In this document: positions 10,711-19,635 of the stretch, one piece after another
Layout of the letters: each line of letters starts with the position of its first letter
Position numbering within the stretch: position 1 is the stretch's first letter
Assembly: GCF_004766125.1 (NCBI RefSeq)
Contig: NZ_SJSA01000001.1
Coordinates: forward strand, 1,984,001-2,048,000
Source: Duncaniella freteri
Lineage (GTDB): Bacteria; Bacteroidota; Bacteroidia; Bacteroidales; Muribaculaceae
Direction: 5' to 3'
Length of the DNA: 64,000 nucleotides
The notes under the pieces: generated by a model
Database searches by the model: none
Told to the model about the DNA's origin: nothing
What the model saw: only the letters and a program-made list of their open reading frames with translations
Translations under genes and position numbers: made by a program

Positions 10711-11384
10711 TGATTGAGCTGCTTTAATGTATCTGCAATGTCTCCGGGGAGTACGATGGATTTAGCCGCAATTTCATCAGGAACATAAATCTCATGTGGA
10801 AGATTTAGTGTGATATATGTCGCATCAGTCTCGCGTAAGGCAAGCTGCATCATAGGCAGCTTTATAAGCCTGTTTAGACTGCCTATGCCAAGTTCGAGCA
10901 ACACAATGTTCCTACCATGCCAATGAGAAATAAATTCATTCAGGCGGGGCTGCTTGTCTTTTGGTGCGTCGCCTTTGACAAGATCCCGGAACGTTCCTTC
11001 TATTTCCCAGACATTATCCGGCGGGAATCCTGCTTTTTCCAGATGTTCATCAGCATTTGTAGTCAGCACAAAACATGGTTTGTCGCCTACTATGGCACGC
11101 AAATCGGTCATAACTACAGACGGGATATAATCATCGACCCAGAGTTTCACGAGCCTTTCAACGTATTTCTGATAGTCATCATGGGATATATGCTTGGCAA
11201 ATACTCCATCAAGCACTGATTTTATGCCGTAATGGTCTCTAAAATCACCAAATTGGCGGCGGAACATCTCGTTGTCGGCGAAAATATTATATCCTTCCGA
11301 AATGGACAGACCGTTGCTTGCGCCAATCAGTATGGCATCCGTATTTTTAAGTTTTATCCGTGCTTTTTCAATATTCTGTAACAT
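10707..11384 (-). CDS. Sirtuin-like (SIR2 fold) protein, short form
   Basis: SIR2-fold protein of 225 aa. The NAD-binding glycine/serine loop is GASNGLSISEGYN near residue 22, the T-x-N-x-D motif is TTNADEH, and a C-terminal LELGIGSLNRLIKLP segment matches the sirtuin fold. The position of the catalytic His-Gly in deacylase sirtuins reads EIEGTF, so the His is replaced by Glu. There is no zinc-ribbon cysteine cluster. It is related to the longer sirtuin-like gene two positions upstream. It starts 1 bp after the GNAT stop and overlaps the HD gene by 4 bp. A deacylase role is doubtful; ADP-ribosyl transfer or NAD binding alone is possible. Confidence 0.78.
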   Translation of the reverse strand: MLQNIEKARIKLKNTDAILIGASNGLSISEGYNIFADNEMFRRQFGDFRDHYGIKSVLDGVFAKHISHDDYQKYVERLVKLWVDDYIPSVVMTDLRAIVGDKPCFVLTTNADEHLEKAGFPPDNVWEIEGTFRDLVKGDAPKDKQPRLNEFISHWHGRNIVLLELGIGSLNRLIKLPMMQLALRETDATYITLNLPHEIYVPDEIAAKSIVLPGDIADTLKQLNQ

Positions 11385-11385
11385 G

Positions 11386-12000
11386 TCAGATTTCTTTTGT
11401 AAATGTCATGAGTACATAGTCTTCATCTGGTGTGGAGTATTCTGGAATTTTCAGGCTTGACTGTTGTGTAAATCCGTGAGAAGGATAATAGTCATAAGAA
11501 CAGCTTGTGTCTGTCCACAGGGCCATTCTTTTATAACCTTTTTCTTGTAGAATTCCAATAAGATGATCCAGAAGAAGACGACCGCTGCCTTTGACGGTAC
11601 TCATAAACAATGCCAGCTTAAACGTTGTGTCATCAAGCAATTTTTTACACTCAGTATCGGCTTTTATGTGATATGCACGTTGAGTTTTAAGCCATTCGCC
11701 TTCTCCCTTTTCAAGTACAGACAATCGGTCTTCATAGAACTTTTCGGGATTGGAAACTGAATCTGCCGTTCCTGCAAACACGATTGCTGCAATCTTACCG
11801 TTTTCAATCGCCTTGAATGACAGATCCGGTTCCAAGTAATTGTTTCTTACAATCATGCCACAAGCGGCATATAGCAGGGCTTCTGATGTGTCGGCGAAAT
11901 AATCCTTCCAACACTCGGAAACCAATTTCATTATTTCGGGTATATCTTCCGGAACAACAGGCTGTATCTCAATCATATCAATAAATTCTTCCTGAATCAA
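11386..12000 (-). CDS. GNAT family N-acetyltransferase
   Basis: Acetyl-CoA-dependent GNAT, 204 aa. The beta-bulge and P-loop region reads LALFMSTVKGSGRLLLDHLIG, with the Q/R-x-x-G-x-G/A-type loop as VKGSGR, followed by EKGYKRMALWTDTSCSYDYYPSHGF, the typical motif B with an aromatic-Gly-Phe end. The substrate is unknown. It starts 23 bp inside the end of the upstream sirtuin-like gene and is followed by the second one 1 bp later. Pairing of a GNAT with sirtuin-fold proteins suggests acylation or ADP-ribosylation control of a common target, by inference. Confidence 0.85.
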   Translation of the reverse strand: MIQEEFIDMIEIQPVVPEDIPEIMKLVSECWKDYFADTSEALLYAACGMIVRNNYLEPDLSFKAIENGKIAAIVFAGTADSVSNPEKFYEDRLSVLEKGEGEWLKTQRAYHIKADTECKKLLDDTTFKLALFMSTVKGSGRLLLDHLIGILQEKGYKRMALWTDTSCSYDYYPSHGFTQQSSLKIPEYSTPDEDYVLMTFTKEI

Positions 12001-12880
12001 ATATATTGTCTTTATCCTGACGCCGGAGATTGTCGGTTGACTTGCCGAGAACCCCCTTCAGTACAAAGGCGATGTCATCCTGAATATCCAGACTTTTGGA
12101 AGCTATCTCCTTAGGAATTATGGCATGCTTCGGATTGACGGTTATGTAGTAGGCATCGGGAAGCTGATATGTCATGTTCATAAAGGGTTCTTTAATGAAC
12201 ATGGGAGTCATCATGCCGACACCCAACTCAAGAAACAGAATTTTTCTATCTGCATTCCTGCGTATGAAATCAATATAGCGGTTATACTCCCGTTCATACT
12301 CTTTTCCTTGCAGGAACTCTCTTGACCGTACCCAGTCAACCATTTCTCCGCCACATCGCGGACATACGGGTATCAAGTCTTCGGGAAGCGAGTCATTCTG
12401 AATCTTTGGGATTAATTCATCTATAATCTCTTTGTTATAATAGATTTTATCATGACACCGGTTCTTGCACTGGAAGTAACGGGCATCGCCTTGCAGACGT
12501 GTGATTTTATCCTCAGGGAATACGCGAAACAGTTGAGCATCCTGATTAGTTGTCACAATATAATAGTTTTTCCCATGTAGGATTTCATACAGTTCGATAT
12601 ATACTTCCGGAATATCAATGTCATACAGATGCTTTATTGAGCGCAACAACAGTGCCCAATGTTCGCCTTTGGCAATCCTTCGGTCGTAGTACGCATCAAA
12701 GAGATTTTTATCGCCATATTTTTCGCGTAGTCCGCCTGCAATCTTTTTATAGTCGTCATCGTCCTGATAGTAGTATCTCAATCCTCCGGCTGCTGACATT
12801 CCTGATGCGGTGCCAACAACTATGGCATCCGCATCATTTATCTTCTTTATAAGAATTTGTATCTTCTCTTGTTCAGTCAT
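11978..12880 (-). CDS. Sirtuin-like (SIR2 fold, SirTM-like) protein with zinc ribbon
   Basis: First gene of the operon, 300 aa. NAD-binding loop GTASGMSAAGG near residue 22, TTNQDAQL motif, and a four-cysteine zinc ribbon (CKNRC and CPRCGG). The segment ELGVGMMTPMFIKEPF and a late VNPKHA complete the Rossmann fold. The site of the catalytic His-Gly reads RLQGDA: Gln instead of His. As far as I recall, class M sirtuins (SirTM), which are protein ADP-ribosyltransferases, have Gln there. Unlike known SirTM loci, no macrodomain or GcvH-like gene is adjacent. The start lies 38 bp from IS copy 1, which may have displaced the native promoter region. Confidence 0.82.
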   Translation of the reverse strand: MTEQEKIQILIKKINDADAIVVGTASGMSAAGGLRYYYQDDDDYKKIAGGLREKYGDKNLFDAYYDRRIAKGEHWALLLRSIKHLYDIDIPEVYIELYEILHGKNYYIVTTNQDAQLFRVFPEDKITRLQGDARYFQCKNRCHDKIYYNKEIIDELIPKIQNDSLPEDLIPVCPRCGGEMVDWVRSREFLQGKEYEREYNRYIDFIRRNADRKILFLELGVGMMTPMFIKEPFMNMTYQLPDAYYITVNPKHAIIPKEIASKSLDIQDDIAFVLKGVLGKSTDNLRRQDKDNIFDSGRIY

Positions 12881-12918
12881 AAGTTAGCCTTATTTATCGT
12901 AAAACAATTGCTGCTGTA

Positions 12919-14270
12919 CACTAGTGTCTCTTAAAAAGTGTTAATCAAATTCGAGGTCAAGAGTTGGATGGCAATTTGCTATTTGTGCTGGCACCGGTTC
13001 TGGAGTCAACAAGTCCTTGATATGCTCCTTGACAAGCAGGGAGCTGCCGAGGATTCTCATGACTTCGTAGATGTTTCTTTCAAGTTTCATTTTATGTTCG
13101 ATTATTGCGACAACGCAGTAAGTGCATATAGCCGCATAAATTTGTATTCTGACGGATGTCTCGGAATTACCCCAGAATGTGGTGACTCTAAGGTGCTGTT
13201 TGATCCATTTGAAGAAAAGCTCCACCTGCCATCGGTTCTTGTAAAGGAACACAATCTGTTCGGCAGACAGGAAGAAATTATTTGTGTAAAAAACAAAACT
13301 TCTCTTCAGGTCAGGGATATACGCTACAATACGTCTAATCCGGGAAGGGTAATTGGATGCATTGCGTCTACCGGTAAACCTTACGGTATAATCTTGAAGA
13401 ATGTTTCCATTCTCGGGCATGTCCAGACCATCCTCGACAATGAACTTCGGCTTAGCCTTCTCTCTTATGACAAAGAAGGCTCCAAGTTCCTCAATCTTAT
13501 GAAGCCTATCCAAGTCCCAGTATCCACGGTCGAAGATATAACCGGCCAACGGTTCATAATCAATGATATCCATCGCATTTACATCATGAACCGAGGCATT
13601 GGTGATGTTTATCATAACTGGAATCTGCGTCACTATATCAAGTTGGGTATGCAGTTTAATGCCGGACTTGGTGCTTCTGAACTTTGCCCAGTCATAAACA
13701 CTCATGCAAAGGTCAATCGTGGAGGAATCGAACGCATAGAACTTGCCGCCGATACAAAATTCCCGGTCTATACGGGCTTCCTGAGCCAGCACAATCATAT
13801 GGTTGGCGAACTCCTCGAACACATGCCAATCACGATTGGTATTGCATCTGGAGAGAATATTACGGTCTACCGCTTCTTTGCCAAATCCGAGATGAAAGGA
13901 TTTCTTGCGATGTGCTGTAGTGATATCCGAGAGTTCACGGAGACTTCGACATCCGAGCAGTTGACCGAATATAAGGACAAGCAACTGTCCCCAATAAGAC
14001 AACTGCCATCCGAGGGTTCTGTCCTCAACCTTATTTTTGGTACGATGCTCCATGATTCTTTCAAATTTGCGTTTTGGCAAAAAGTCAACAATCTGGCTGA
14101 AAATGTATCGTCCTGCATTCATGAAAAATTGGGGAACCGAGTTTTAAGGCTCCAACCCCAATGTAATCATTTGAAAAGTGCGACAAGGTTTGCAGGCCTG
14201 AAAATCGCGTAACCAACATGAATACAGAGTTTAACAATTTCGCATTAACAGATTTTAAAAGACGCCAGTG
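12919..14270 (-). mobile_element. IS4-type insertion sequence, copy 1 of 5
   Basis: 1352 bp, the same length as the other four copies and with no difference noticed. The ends are imperfect inverted repeats: CACTAGTGTCTCTTAAAAA on one side and CACTGGCGTCTTTTAAAAT on the other. The flanking 9-mers differ: GCTGCTGTA on the left (12910-12918) and ATGCAAAAT on the right (14271-14279). Each finds its partner next to copy 2, so this copy is a recombination junction and not a simple insertion. Confidence 0.95.
12941..14122 (-). CDS. IS4-family transposase (copy 1)
   Basis: 393-aa DDE transposase with an N-terminal DUF4372-like region (IFSQIVDFLPKRKFERI). The DDE residues are Asp in AFDSST, Asp in IFDRGYWDLDR and Glu in KNRWQVELFFKWIK, which fits the Y-(2)-R-(3)-E-(6)-K signature of IS4 elements. 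Full length, hence probably active. A long open frame on the opposite strand is a by-product of its codon use. Confidence 0.95.
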   Translation of the reverse strand: MNAGRYIFSQIVDFLPKRKFERIMEHRTKNKVEDRTLGWQLSYWGQLLVLIFGQLLGCRSLRELSDITTAHRKKSFHLGFGKEAVDRNILSRCNTNRDWHVFEEFANHMIVLAQEARIDREFCIGGKFYAFDSSTIDLCMSVYDWAKFRSTKSGIKLHTQLDIVTQIPVMINITNASVHDVNAMDIIDYEPLAGYIFDRGYWDLDRLHKIEELGAFFVIREKAKPKFIVEDGLDMPENGNILQDYTVRFTGRRNASNYPSRIRRIVAYIPDLKRSFVFYTNNFFLSAEQIVFLYKNRWQVELFFKWIKQHLRVTTFWGNSETSVRIQIYAAICTYCVVAIIEHKMKLERNIYEVMRILGSSLLVKEHIKDLLTPEPVPAQIANCHPTLDLEFD

Positions 14271-15867
14271 ATGCAAAATCATTCTTCTTGAACTCCGGCA
14301 CATCATTGTCGGTCTGTCCATATCCAAGCGAACGGGTGCGAATCTGCCATATTTCGCCACGCAATCCGGCTGAGAAAGTCAACTGTTCATAATGTCCGGA
14401 GAAGTTAAGATATAGGGCTGATATATCCGTATCATATTTGAATCTGTTATATAGATTGTCAAGAGGCTGGAGATTCTCGGCAGAGGAGCCGGCTGCGTAT
14501 GATGCAGGGCTGTTCTCATGATTGTAATTACCTTTATATCCGGTCTCAAGACGCAGCCATGGCAGAAATTTATAGGAATAGTCAAGTGCGGCTTCCCAAT
14601 TGCTGATTTTTACATCCTGATGCTGGCTCTGCCAAATCGTCTCCTCTGAGCCATCAGCCCATGTCTCGTCTTCTCGAAACCTGTTGTCATTCGGTCCCTG
14701 CCAGATGTTATAGCTTACATTCATGTCGATGTGATGGTCGTGTCCGAACAAGTGTCGGTATCCAAGCATGACATTCGCACCACGTGTATCACCGCTCTCA
14801 CGGGCATTGTTGATATTGCTTGTCCATTGTCCGGGAAGATTGCTCAGATGGGTTGTTGCCGTATGCCCCCACTTGTGACCGAATGTCCCGATTGCGCTCA
14901 GATAAAGCGTGTTATTCTCGTCGGGTTTGAAATTTGTCCCAAGACGTAGAAACGCACTGTTCTCATGTTTTTTGTTGTCGCCATCGGAATTAAGGAAATA
15001 CCCTTCATTGTATGAACGTCGGGATGTCACTCCTCCCGGATTGTGGTGAGACTTCAGCCCTAAACCGGCAAATGTCTCAAATTTACCTTCATTGTAATTT
15101 ATGTTGAAGTTGACATTGGCATTTCCGCGAGTGTCAATATCGGCCTCGGCACTGCCAAAATACCCGTGTCGATGATCTTCTTTGAGACGGATATTGATAA
15201 TACCGGCAGTTCCTTCGGTGCTATGTTTTGATGAAGGATTGGTCATGACTTCGATGCTCTCGATTGTTTCAGCAGGTATCTGACGAAGCAACTGGGCCCG
15301 GTTGTCGGCATTCATGCCCATTTCTTTACCGTTGATCCAGACAAGTACATCTGAATTTCCACGTAATGAAATCTCACCGTCGCTGTTGACATCTACAGAT
15401 GGAACGGCTGCCAGAAGTTCATCAGCTGACGCTCCTGTTGAAGCTATGTTTGAACTCACATTGAACACTCTGTGTTCCGAGTTGACAGACATCTGGCTTC
15501 GCTGTCCGGTCACGACCACTTCCTGAAGTAACTTGGCATCATCGGCAAGCTCTATCCGACCGATATTCACTTCCGAATCCCCAATCCGGATTTCACGTTC
15601 TTGCGTGATACTTCCGATATTGCTGAAACGGATAATATACGTCCCGGCAGGAGCGCGTTCTATGACAAAAGTTCCGTTTTCATCTGTCATAGTGCCAATC
15701 TGCATAGGCACTCCGGTAGTGGGATTTACAAGTTGTACACTCACAAAGTCGAGGGGCTCTGTTGAGTTTTTGCTGAAAACCGTGCCACGGATGTTTCCGT
15801 CGGCATAGGCGTTTGCGGCAATCATCAGTGCCGTCGCAAAAGCGAAAGGTAATCTTGGTCTTATCAT
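14271..15867 (-). pseudogene. TonB-dependent receptor, N-terminal part (split by IS-mediated inversion)
   Basis: Signal peptide (residues 1-22, ending ANAYA), a carboxypeptidase-regulatory-like domain (about 24-112), a plug domain (VVVTGQRSQM; LAAVPSVDVNSDGEISLRGN; IINIRLKED) and the first part of an outer-membrane beta-barrel. The last native residues are KKNDFA, then the frame runs into IS copy 1. The rest of the barrel lies 6.7 kb away at 20988-21877, reading the other way. Removing the IS, one ATTTTGCAT target copy and the inversion gives an uninterrupted 825-aa receptor. It probably imported a metal chelate, to judge from its neighbours. Confidence 0.9.
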
Positions 15868-15895
15868 AATTGCTGTGATATTTGTTTTCTGACTG

Positions 15896-15930
15896 CAAAG
15901 TTACCCTGCCGGTGCCGCAACCCGGTTACA
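15896..15930 (-). promoter_or_regulatory. TonB receptor promoter with operator-like box
   Basis: On the minus strand TGTAACCGGGTTGCG (15916-15930) is followed, 14 bp after its TTG, by the -7 element TAACTTTG (15896-15903). This is the same box and the same spacing as at three other promoters in the cluster. Confidence 0.7.
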
Positions 15931-15937
15931 GACGAAA

Positions 15938-15972
15938 AACGGATGATTGCCATATGTCGGCAATCATCCGTT
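15938..15972 (-). terminator. Hairpin terminator after the MBL gene
   Basis: AACGGATGATTGCC and GGCAATCATCCGTT form a perfect 14-bp stem with a 7-nt loop. On the minus strand it runs into TTTTT-CG, ending fur-MBL transcripts before the receptor promoter. Confidence 0.7.
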
Positions 15973-16057
15973 AAATACCTTGTAAATATGCGATTATAAA
16001 ACCTGAGAATACAGTAGCTGCCTCTAATGCGTATTATAGATGCAAAATCGAATAAGG

Positions 16058-16816
16058 TCAGAATGATATGGTTTCCCCATCACCCGGAATATGTAAAAGG
16101 TGTGAGAAATTATTGGTTTTTGAGAATTCTCTTAGCATGTCACGAGTTACCATGTTGTGGTTTACACCCTCAAGATGTGTCGCTATAATTGTTGCTTCAG
16201 GTGTGTATCTGTGGAGGGATAGTAAATCCTCGTGGTTCATAATAAGCCGATAGAATCCCTTGACTTTATTCCCTCCGGAATTTGCAACAATTATTTCAGG
16301 ATGGAATTTGTCAATTACCGTTTTAACGCCATCATACCAGATGGTATCACCTGCAACATATACTGTTTTCTCGTTTTTATGTTCAAATATGACACCGCAA
16401 GCCGCTCCCACATATATCAACAGCGGATATTTCCCATGCTTTGCTGGTGTCTTTGTCAGTTTAATATCGGAAAAATATGTTTCATCGCCCAATATTTCAA
16501 CATCTGTGAATCCTTTCCTGATAAACAGCTTACGGTTATTGTTATCCTTTACAAATATTTTCATATCCTTGGGGATAACCTTAAATGCGGTGGAATCAAG
16601 GTGGTCAAAATGGTAATGTGTAGCAATAACTGCGTCAATACCACTAAGAATCTGACTTATATCCATTGGCAAATCGACAACCGGATTCCATTTCCAGTTA
16701 CCGGCAAAGGGATATGGAGGGAATGAACCTTTGGGACCTAACATCGGATCGATCAAGAACCGCTTGCCGGCATATTCCACTATTATTGTGGCATTTCTTA
16801 TTTGCGTAATTCTCAT
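16058..16816 (-). CDS. MBL-fold metal-dependent hydrolase (UlaG-like)
   Basis: Metallo-beta-lactamase-fold protein, 252 aa. The metal-binding motif reads ATHYHFDHLDS (H-x-H-x-D-H). Further ligands are in PAKHGKYP, VYVAGDTIWYDG (Asp) and ATHLEGVNH (His). UlaG-like family members hydrolyse esters, lactones or phosphodiesters; the substrate here is unknown. It starts 17 bp downstream of the Fur-family gene and is probably cotranscribed with it. A hairpin at 15938 ends the transcript. No signal peptide, so cytoplasmic. Confidence 0.85.
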   Translation of the reverse strand: MRITQIRNATIIVEYAGKRFLIDPMLGPKGSFPPYPFAGNWKWNPVVDLPMDISQILSGIDAVIATHYHFDHLDSTAFKVIPKDMKIFVKDNNNRKLFIRKGFTDVEILGDETYFSDIKLTKTPAKHGKYPLLIYVGAACGVIFEHKNEKTVYVAGDTIWYDGVKTVIDKFHPEIIVANSGGNKVKGFYRLIMNHEDLLSLHRYTPEATIIATHLEGVNHNMVTRDMLREFSKTNNFSHLLHIPGDGETISF

Positions 16817-16833
16817 GACTTTACAATGGCGGT

Positions 16834-17256
16834 TTACTTATCGCACTTTGGGCATAGCCCTTTGAGCATGAAATTGACGGATTTTATCCTGAATGATTCG
16901 GGAATATCTACATAGGGTACTGTGATGTTATCAAAACAAAATACCGTGCCACATTTCTCACAGTAGAAGTGGACATGCTGGTCATTGACAGTGTGATGGT
17001 TCCCACTATGACATAGTTCATATTTCAGTGAGCGGCTGCCATCCTCGATGACATGGATTATCTCTTTCTCTGCAAAAAATTCAAGAACACGGAATATGCT
17101 TGCCTTATCAATCGTGTTTAAGGCAATCTCCAGATCGGCAAGGTTTACAGGATGAGAACTTTTCATAAGTTCTTTCATTACCAGAATCCTGTTAGGCGTC
17201 GGTTTAATTCCCTTGCTTGTCAGGATATTTTCAACGTCTTCTGTATTCATCTTCAA
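16834..17256 (-). CDS. Fur-family metalloregulator
   Basis: 140-aa Fur/Zur/PerR-type repressor: an N-terminal winged helix (KGIKPTPNRILVMKELM; IDKASIFRVLEFF), then the dimerisation half with metal ligands in CHSGNHHTVNDQHVHFYCEKCG and a C-terminal CPKC, giving two CxxC pairs for structural zinc. The gene is divergent from the HMA-ATPase genes. The intergenic region holds two perfect mirror copies of a 15-bp box, each placed at the -33 position of one promoter, so autoregulation plus control of the cluster is likely. The sensed metal cannot be read from the sequence; zinc is plausible. Confidence 0.9.
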   Translation of the reverse strand: MKMNTEDVENILTSKGIKPTPNRILVMKELMKSSHPVNLADLEIALNTIDKASIFRVLEFFAEKEIIHVIEDGSRSLKYELCHSGNHHTVNDQHVHFYCEKCGTVFCFDNITVPYVDIPESFRIKSVNFMLKGLCPKCDK

Positions 17257-17264
17257 TTTTTTTG

Positions 17265-17352
17265 CAAAGTTAACACTTTAAGTCTGCAAACCGGTTGCAT
17301 TGATTGATTATAATCTGTGCAACCGGTTTGCACTATTCTCATTGTAACTTTG
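17265..17352. promoter_or_regulatory. Divergent fur/HMA promoters with paired operator boxes
   Basis: TGCAAACCGGTTGCA (17285-17299) and TGCAACCGGTTTGCA (17318-17332) are exact reverse complements separated by 18 bp. Outward of each, 14 bp after its TTG, stands a TAACTTTG -7 element (17345-17352 for HMA; complement at 17265-17272 for fur). The arrangement is mirror-symmetric. The boxes replace the usual -33 TTTG, so a bound repressor would block both promoters. Confidence 0.85.
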
Positions 17353-17397
17353 CCGCTGTAAGTTTAAGTTCAAACAACGACATTAAATAATCTAACA

Positions 17398-17613
17398 ATG
17401 AGCAAAACTTTTAAGATTGAGGTGGACTGCGCCAACTGCGCCAACCTCGTGGAAGAGGCCGCCAAGAAGGTGGAAGGTGTAAAGGATCTGACAATTTCCT
17501 TTATGACTCAGAAAATGAAGGTGACATTCGATGAGGGTGTCGATGAGGATGCTGTCATGGCGAATGTTCTTAAAACCGCGAAGAAAGTGGAATCCGATTT
17601 TGAGATTCTCTAA
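17398..17613 (+). CDS. Heavy-metal-associated (HMA) domain protein
   Basis: 71-aa single-domain HMA protein with the metal-binding Cys pair in DCANCAN (C-x-x-C) and the typical EEAAKKVEGVKDLTISF and MKVTFDEGVDEDAV segments. It is a small cytoplasmic metal carrier or donor. It lies 31 bp upstream of the P1B ATPase gene, consistent with delivery of a metal ion to that pump, whose own N-terminus lacks an HMA domain. Expression is from the box-controlled promoter at 17318-17352. Confidence 0.9.
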   Translation: MSKTFKIEVDCANCANLVEEAAKKVEGVKDLTISFMTQKMKVTFDEGVDEDAVMANVLKTAKKVESDFEIL

Positions 17614-17644
17614 AGAAAAAACAATTGACAGTCCGGCAACATAA

Positions 17645-19588
17645 ATGTCGGACTGCCTGTATAATCCTATATGGCGCATGAATAAGAAACAACGTAACAT
17701 GCTGACGCGAATCATTATCGCTCTTGTAATGACAATCGCGCTACAATTTATTGATGCTACAGGGTGGATACTTTTAGGTCTGTATCTTGTAGTCTATATC
17801 ATCATTGGCGGTGATATATTGAAAAAAGCATGGTCCGGAATTGTCAACGGACGGGTGTTTGACGAGAATTTCCTTATGGCAGTGGCTACAGTCGGGGCTT
17901 TTGCGTTGGCCATATATGAAAAAAGCGGAGATTATCTTGAGGCTATCGCAGTGATGCTGTTCTATCAGATCGGAGAGTTCTTCCAGAGCTATGCCGTAGG
18001 AAAGAGTCGCCGTAATATTGCAGCATTGATGGATATACGTCCGGATTACGCCAACATGGAGAGAGACGGAAAAATAGTAAAGGTAGATCCTGATGATGTG
18101 GAGGTAGGTCAGACGATAATAGTACAGCCGGGTGAGAAAATCCCCATCGATGGCGTGGTTGAATCCGGCGATTCCTCACTTAACACATCTGCGCTTACAG
18201 GTGAGTCTCTGCCGCGTGAGGTCAGAAAGGGTGATGAGGTTATAAGTGGCAGTGTAAATCTGTCGGGATTGCTTAGAATACGGACTACCAAAGAATTCGG
18301 AGACTCTACGGTTTCCAAAATACTTGAACTTGTTGAGGATTCGGCATCGAGAAAATCCAAATCAGAGAATTTTATAGCCAAGTTTGCCCGTATCTATACC
18401 CCTGCCGTGTGCTATGGAGCATTGGCACTTGCGCTTCTTCCACCTCTGTTTCTTATTCTGTTTAATGGTGCGCCGTTTGGATTCGTCACATTCGAGACAT
18501 GGGTTTATCGAGCACTTGTTTTTCTTGTGATAAGCTGTCCGTGTGCCTTGGTAGTCAGCATACCTCTCTCTTTCTTTGCCGGAATCGGAGGCGCAAGCCG
18601 CGAAGGGATACTCGTAAAAGGTGCGAATATTCTTGAGACTCTCTCAAAGGTAAAAACCGTAGTGTTCGACAAGACCGGCACATTGACAGAGGGCGTGTTT
18701 GAGGTAAACGCTTTTCATGACCATGAAGATAAAGATCTTGAAGAAAACAAGACGAAGCTACTCGAATATGCTGCCATTGCAGAATCTTCATCTTCACACC
18801 CTATAGCAAAGTCACTCCAGCGGGCATACGGTCATAAGATTGACCGCGACAGGATGTCGGAGCTGCATGAGGTAAGCGGTCAGGGTGTAATTGCGGTTAT
18901 CAACGGGAAACAGGTAGCTGCCGGCAATGAAAAACTGATGAAAAGCATCGGTGTCGAATCCTGTAACTGTCACAAGGCCGGGACTATTGTCCATATAGCC
19001 ATTGACAGCAGATATGCCGGGCATATCGTGCTTGGCGACGTAATCAAGGCAACCTCCGCCAATGCGATAAAAGACCTTCATCGCTCCGGAGTGATACAGA
19101 CGGTGATGCTTACAGGCGATTCCAAAGCTGTGGCAGAACAGACAGCCTCACAAATCGGAATAGATAAGGTTTACAGTCAGTTGCTCCCGGCCGACAAGGT
19201 ATCGCGGCTTGAGGATATACTTAAAGAAGAAAATGGAGATGACAAGGTGGCGTTTGTAGGCGACGGCATCAACGATGCCCCGGTACTGTCACGGGCTGAC
19301 CTCGGCATAGCAATGGGCGCAATGGGCAGCGATGCCGCAATCGAGGCTGCCGACGTGGTCTTGATGGACGATGACCCTGCAAAAATAGGCAAGGCTATTC
19401 GCATTTCCCGCAAGTGTCTGCGTATAGTGTGGGAAAATATCATCATGGCTTTAGGAATAAAAGGTGTGTGTCTGATACTTGGTATATTCGGCATAGTAAA
19501 TATGTGGCTTGCAATCTTCGCTGATGTAGGAGTAATGATTCTTGCAGTCCTGAATGCTATCCGGGCCATGTATGTCAGAAAAATATGA
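17645..19588 (+). CDS. P1B-type heavy-metal-transporting ATPase (Zn/Cd/Pb type)
   Basis: 647-aa metal-exporting P-type ATPase. It shows TGES (about residue 185, actuator), the intramembrane CPC in SCPCALV (about 297-299), DKTGTLTEG (phosphorylated Asp about 342), an HP pair in SSSHPIAKSL and GDGINDAPVLSRAD (about 539). The last membrane helices read MALGIKG and FADVGVMILAVLN; Lys and Asp-x-Gly there are the mark of the ZntA/CadA (P1B-2) group. The N-terminal metal-binding domain is absent and supplied by the separate HMA gene. An alternative start at 17678 (MNKKQRN) is as likely. The gene lies inside the inverted segment. Confidence 0.92.
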   Translation: MSDCLYNPIWRMNKKQRNMLTRIIIALVMTIALQFIDATGWILLGLYLVVYIIIGGDILKKAWSGIVNGRVFDENFLMAVATVGAFALAIYEKSGDYLEAIAVMLFYQIGEFFQSYAVGKSRRNIAALMDIRPDYANMERDGKIVKVDPDDVEVGQTIIVQPGEKIPIDGVVESGDSSLNTSALTGESLPREVRKGDEVISGSVNLSGLLRIRTTKEFGDSTVSKILELVEDSASRKSKSENFIAKFARIYTPAVCYGALALALLPPLFLILFNGAPFGFVTFETWVYRALVFLVISCPCALVVSIPLSFFAGIGGASREGILVKGANILETLSKVKTVVFDKTGTLTEGVFEVNAFHDHEDKDLEENKTKLLEYAAIAESSSSHPIAKSLQRAYGHKIDRDRMSELHEVSGQGVIAVINGKQVAAGNEKLMKSIGVESCNCHKAGTIVHIAIDSRYAGHIVLGDVIKATSANAIKDLHRSGVIQTVMLTGDSKAVAEQTASQIGIDKVYSQLLPADKVSRLEDILKEENGDDKVAFVGDGINDAPVLSRADLGIAMGAMGSDAAIEAADVVLMDDDPAKIGKAIRISRKCLRIVWENIIMALGIKGVCLILGIFGIVNMWLAIFADVGVMILAVLNAIRAMYVRKI

Positions 19589-19635
19589 TTGAAGCACTAT
19601 GCAGCCGGATAAGTCATTAAACCATGTACAGCAGC

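Noticed and set aside
12938-14212. A 424-codon open frame opposite each copy of the 393-aa transposase
   Set aside because: It recurs unchanged in all five IS copies, shows no domain features and is the complementary-strand shadow of the transposase.
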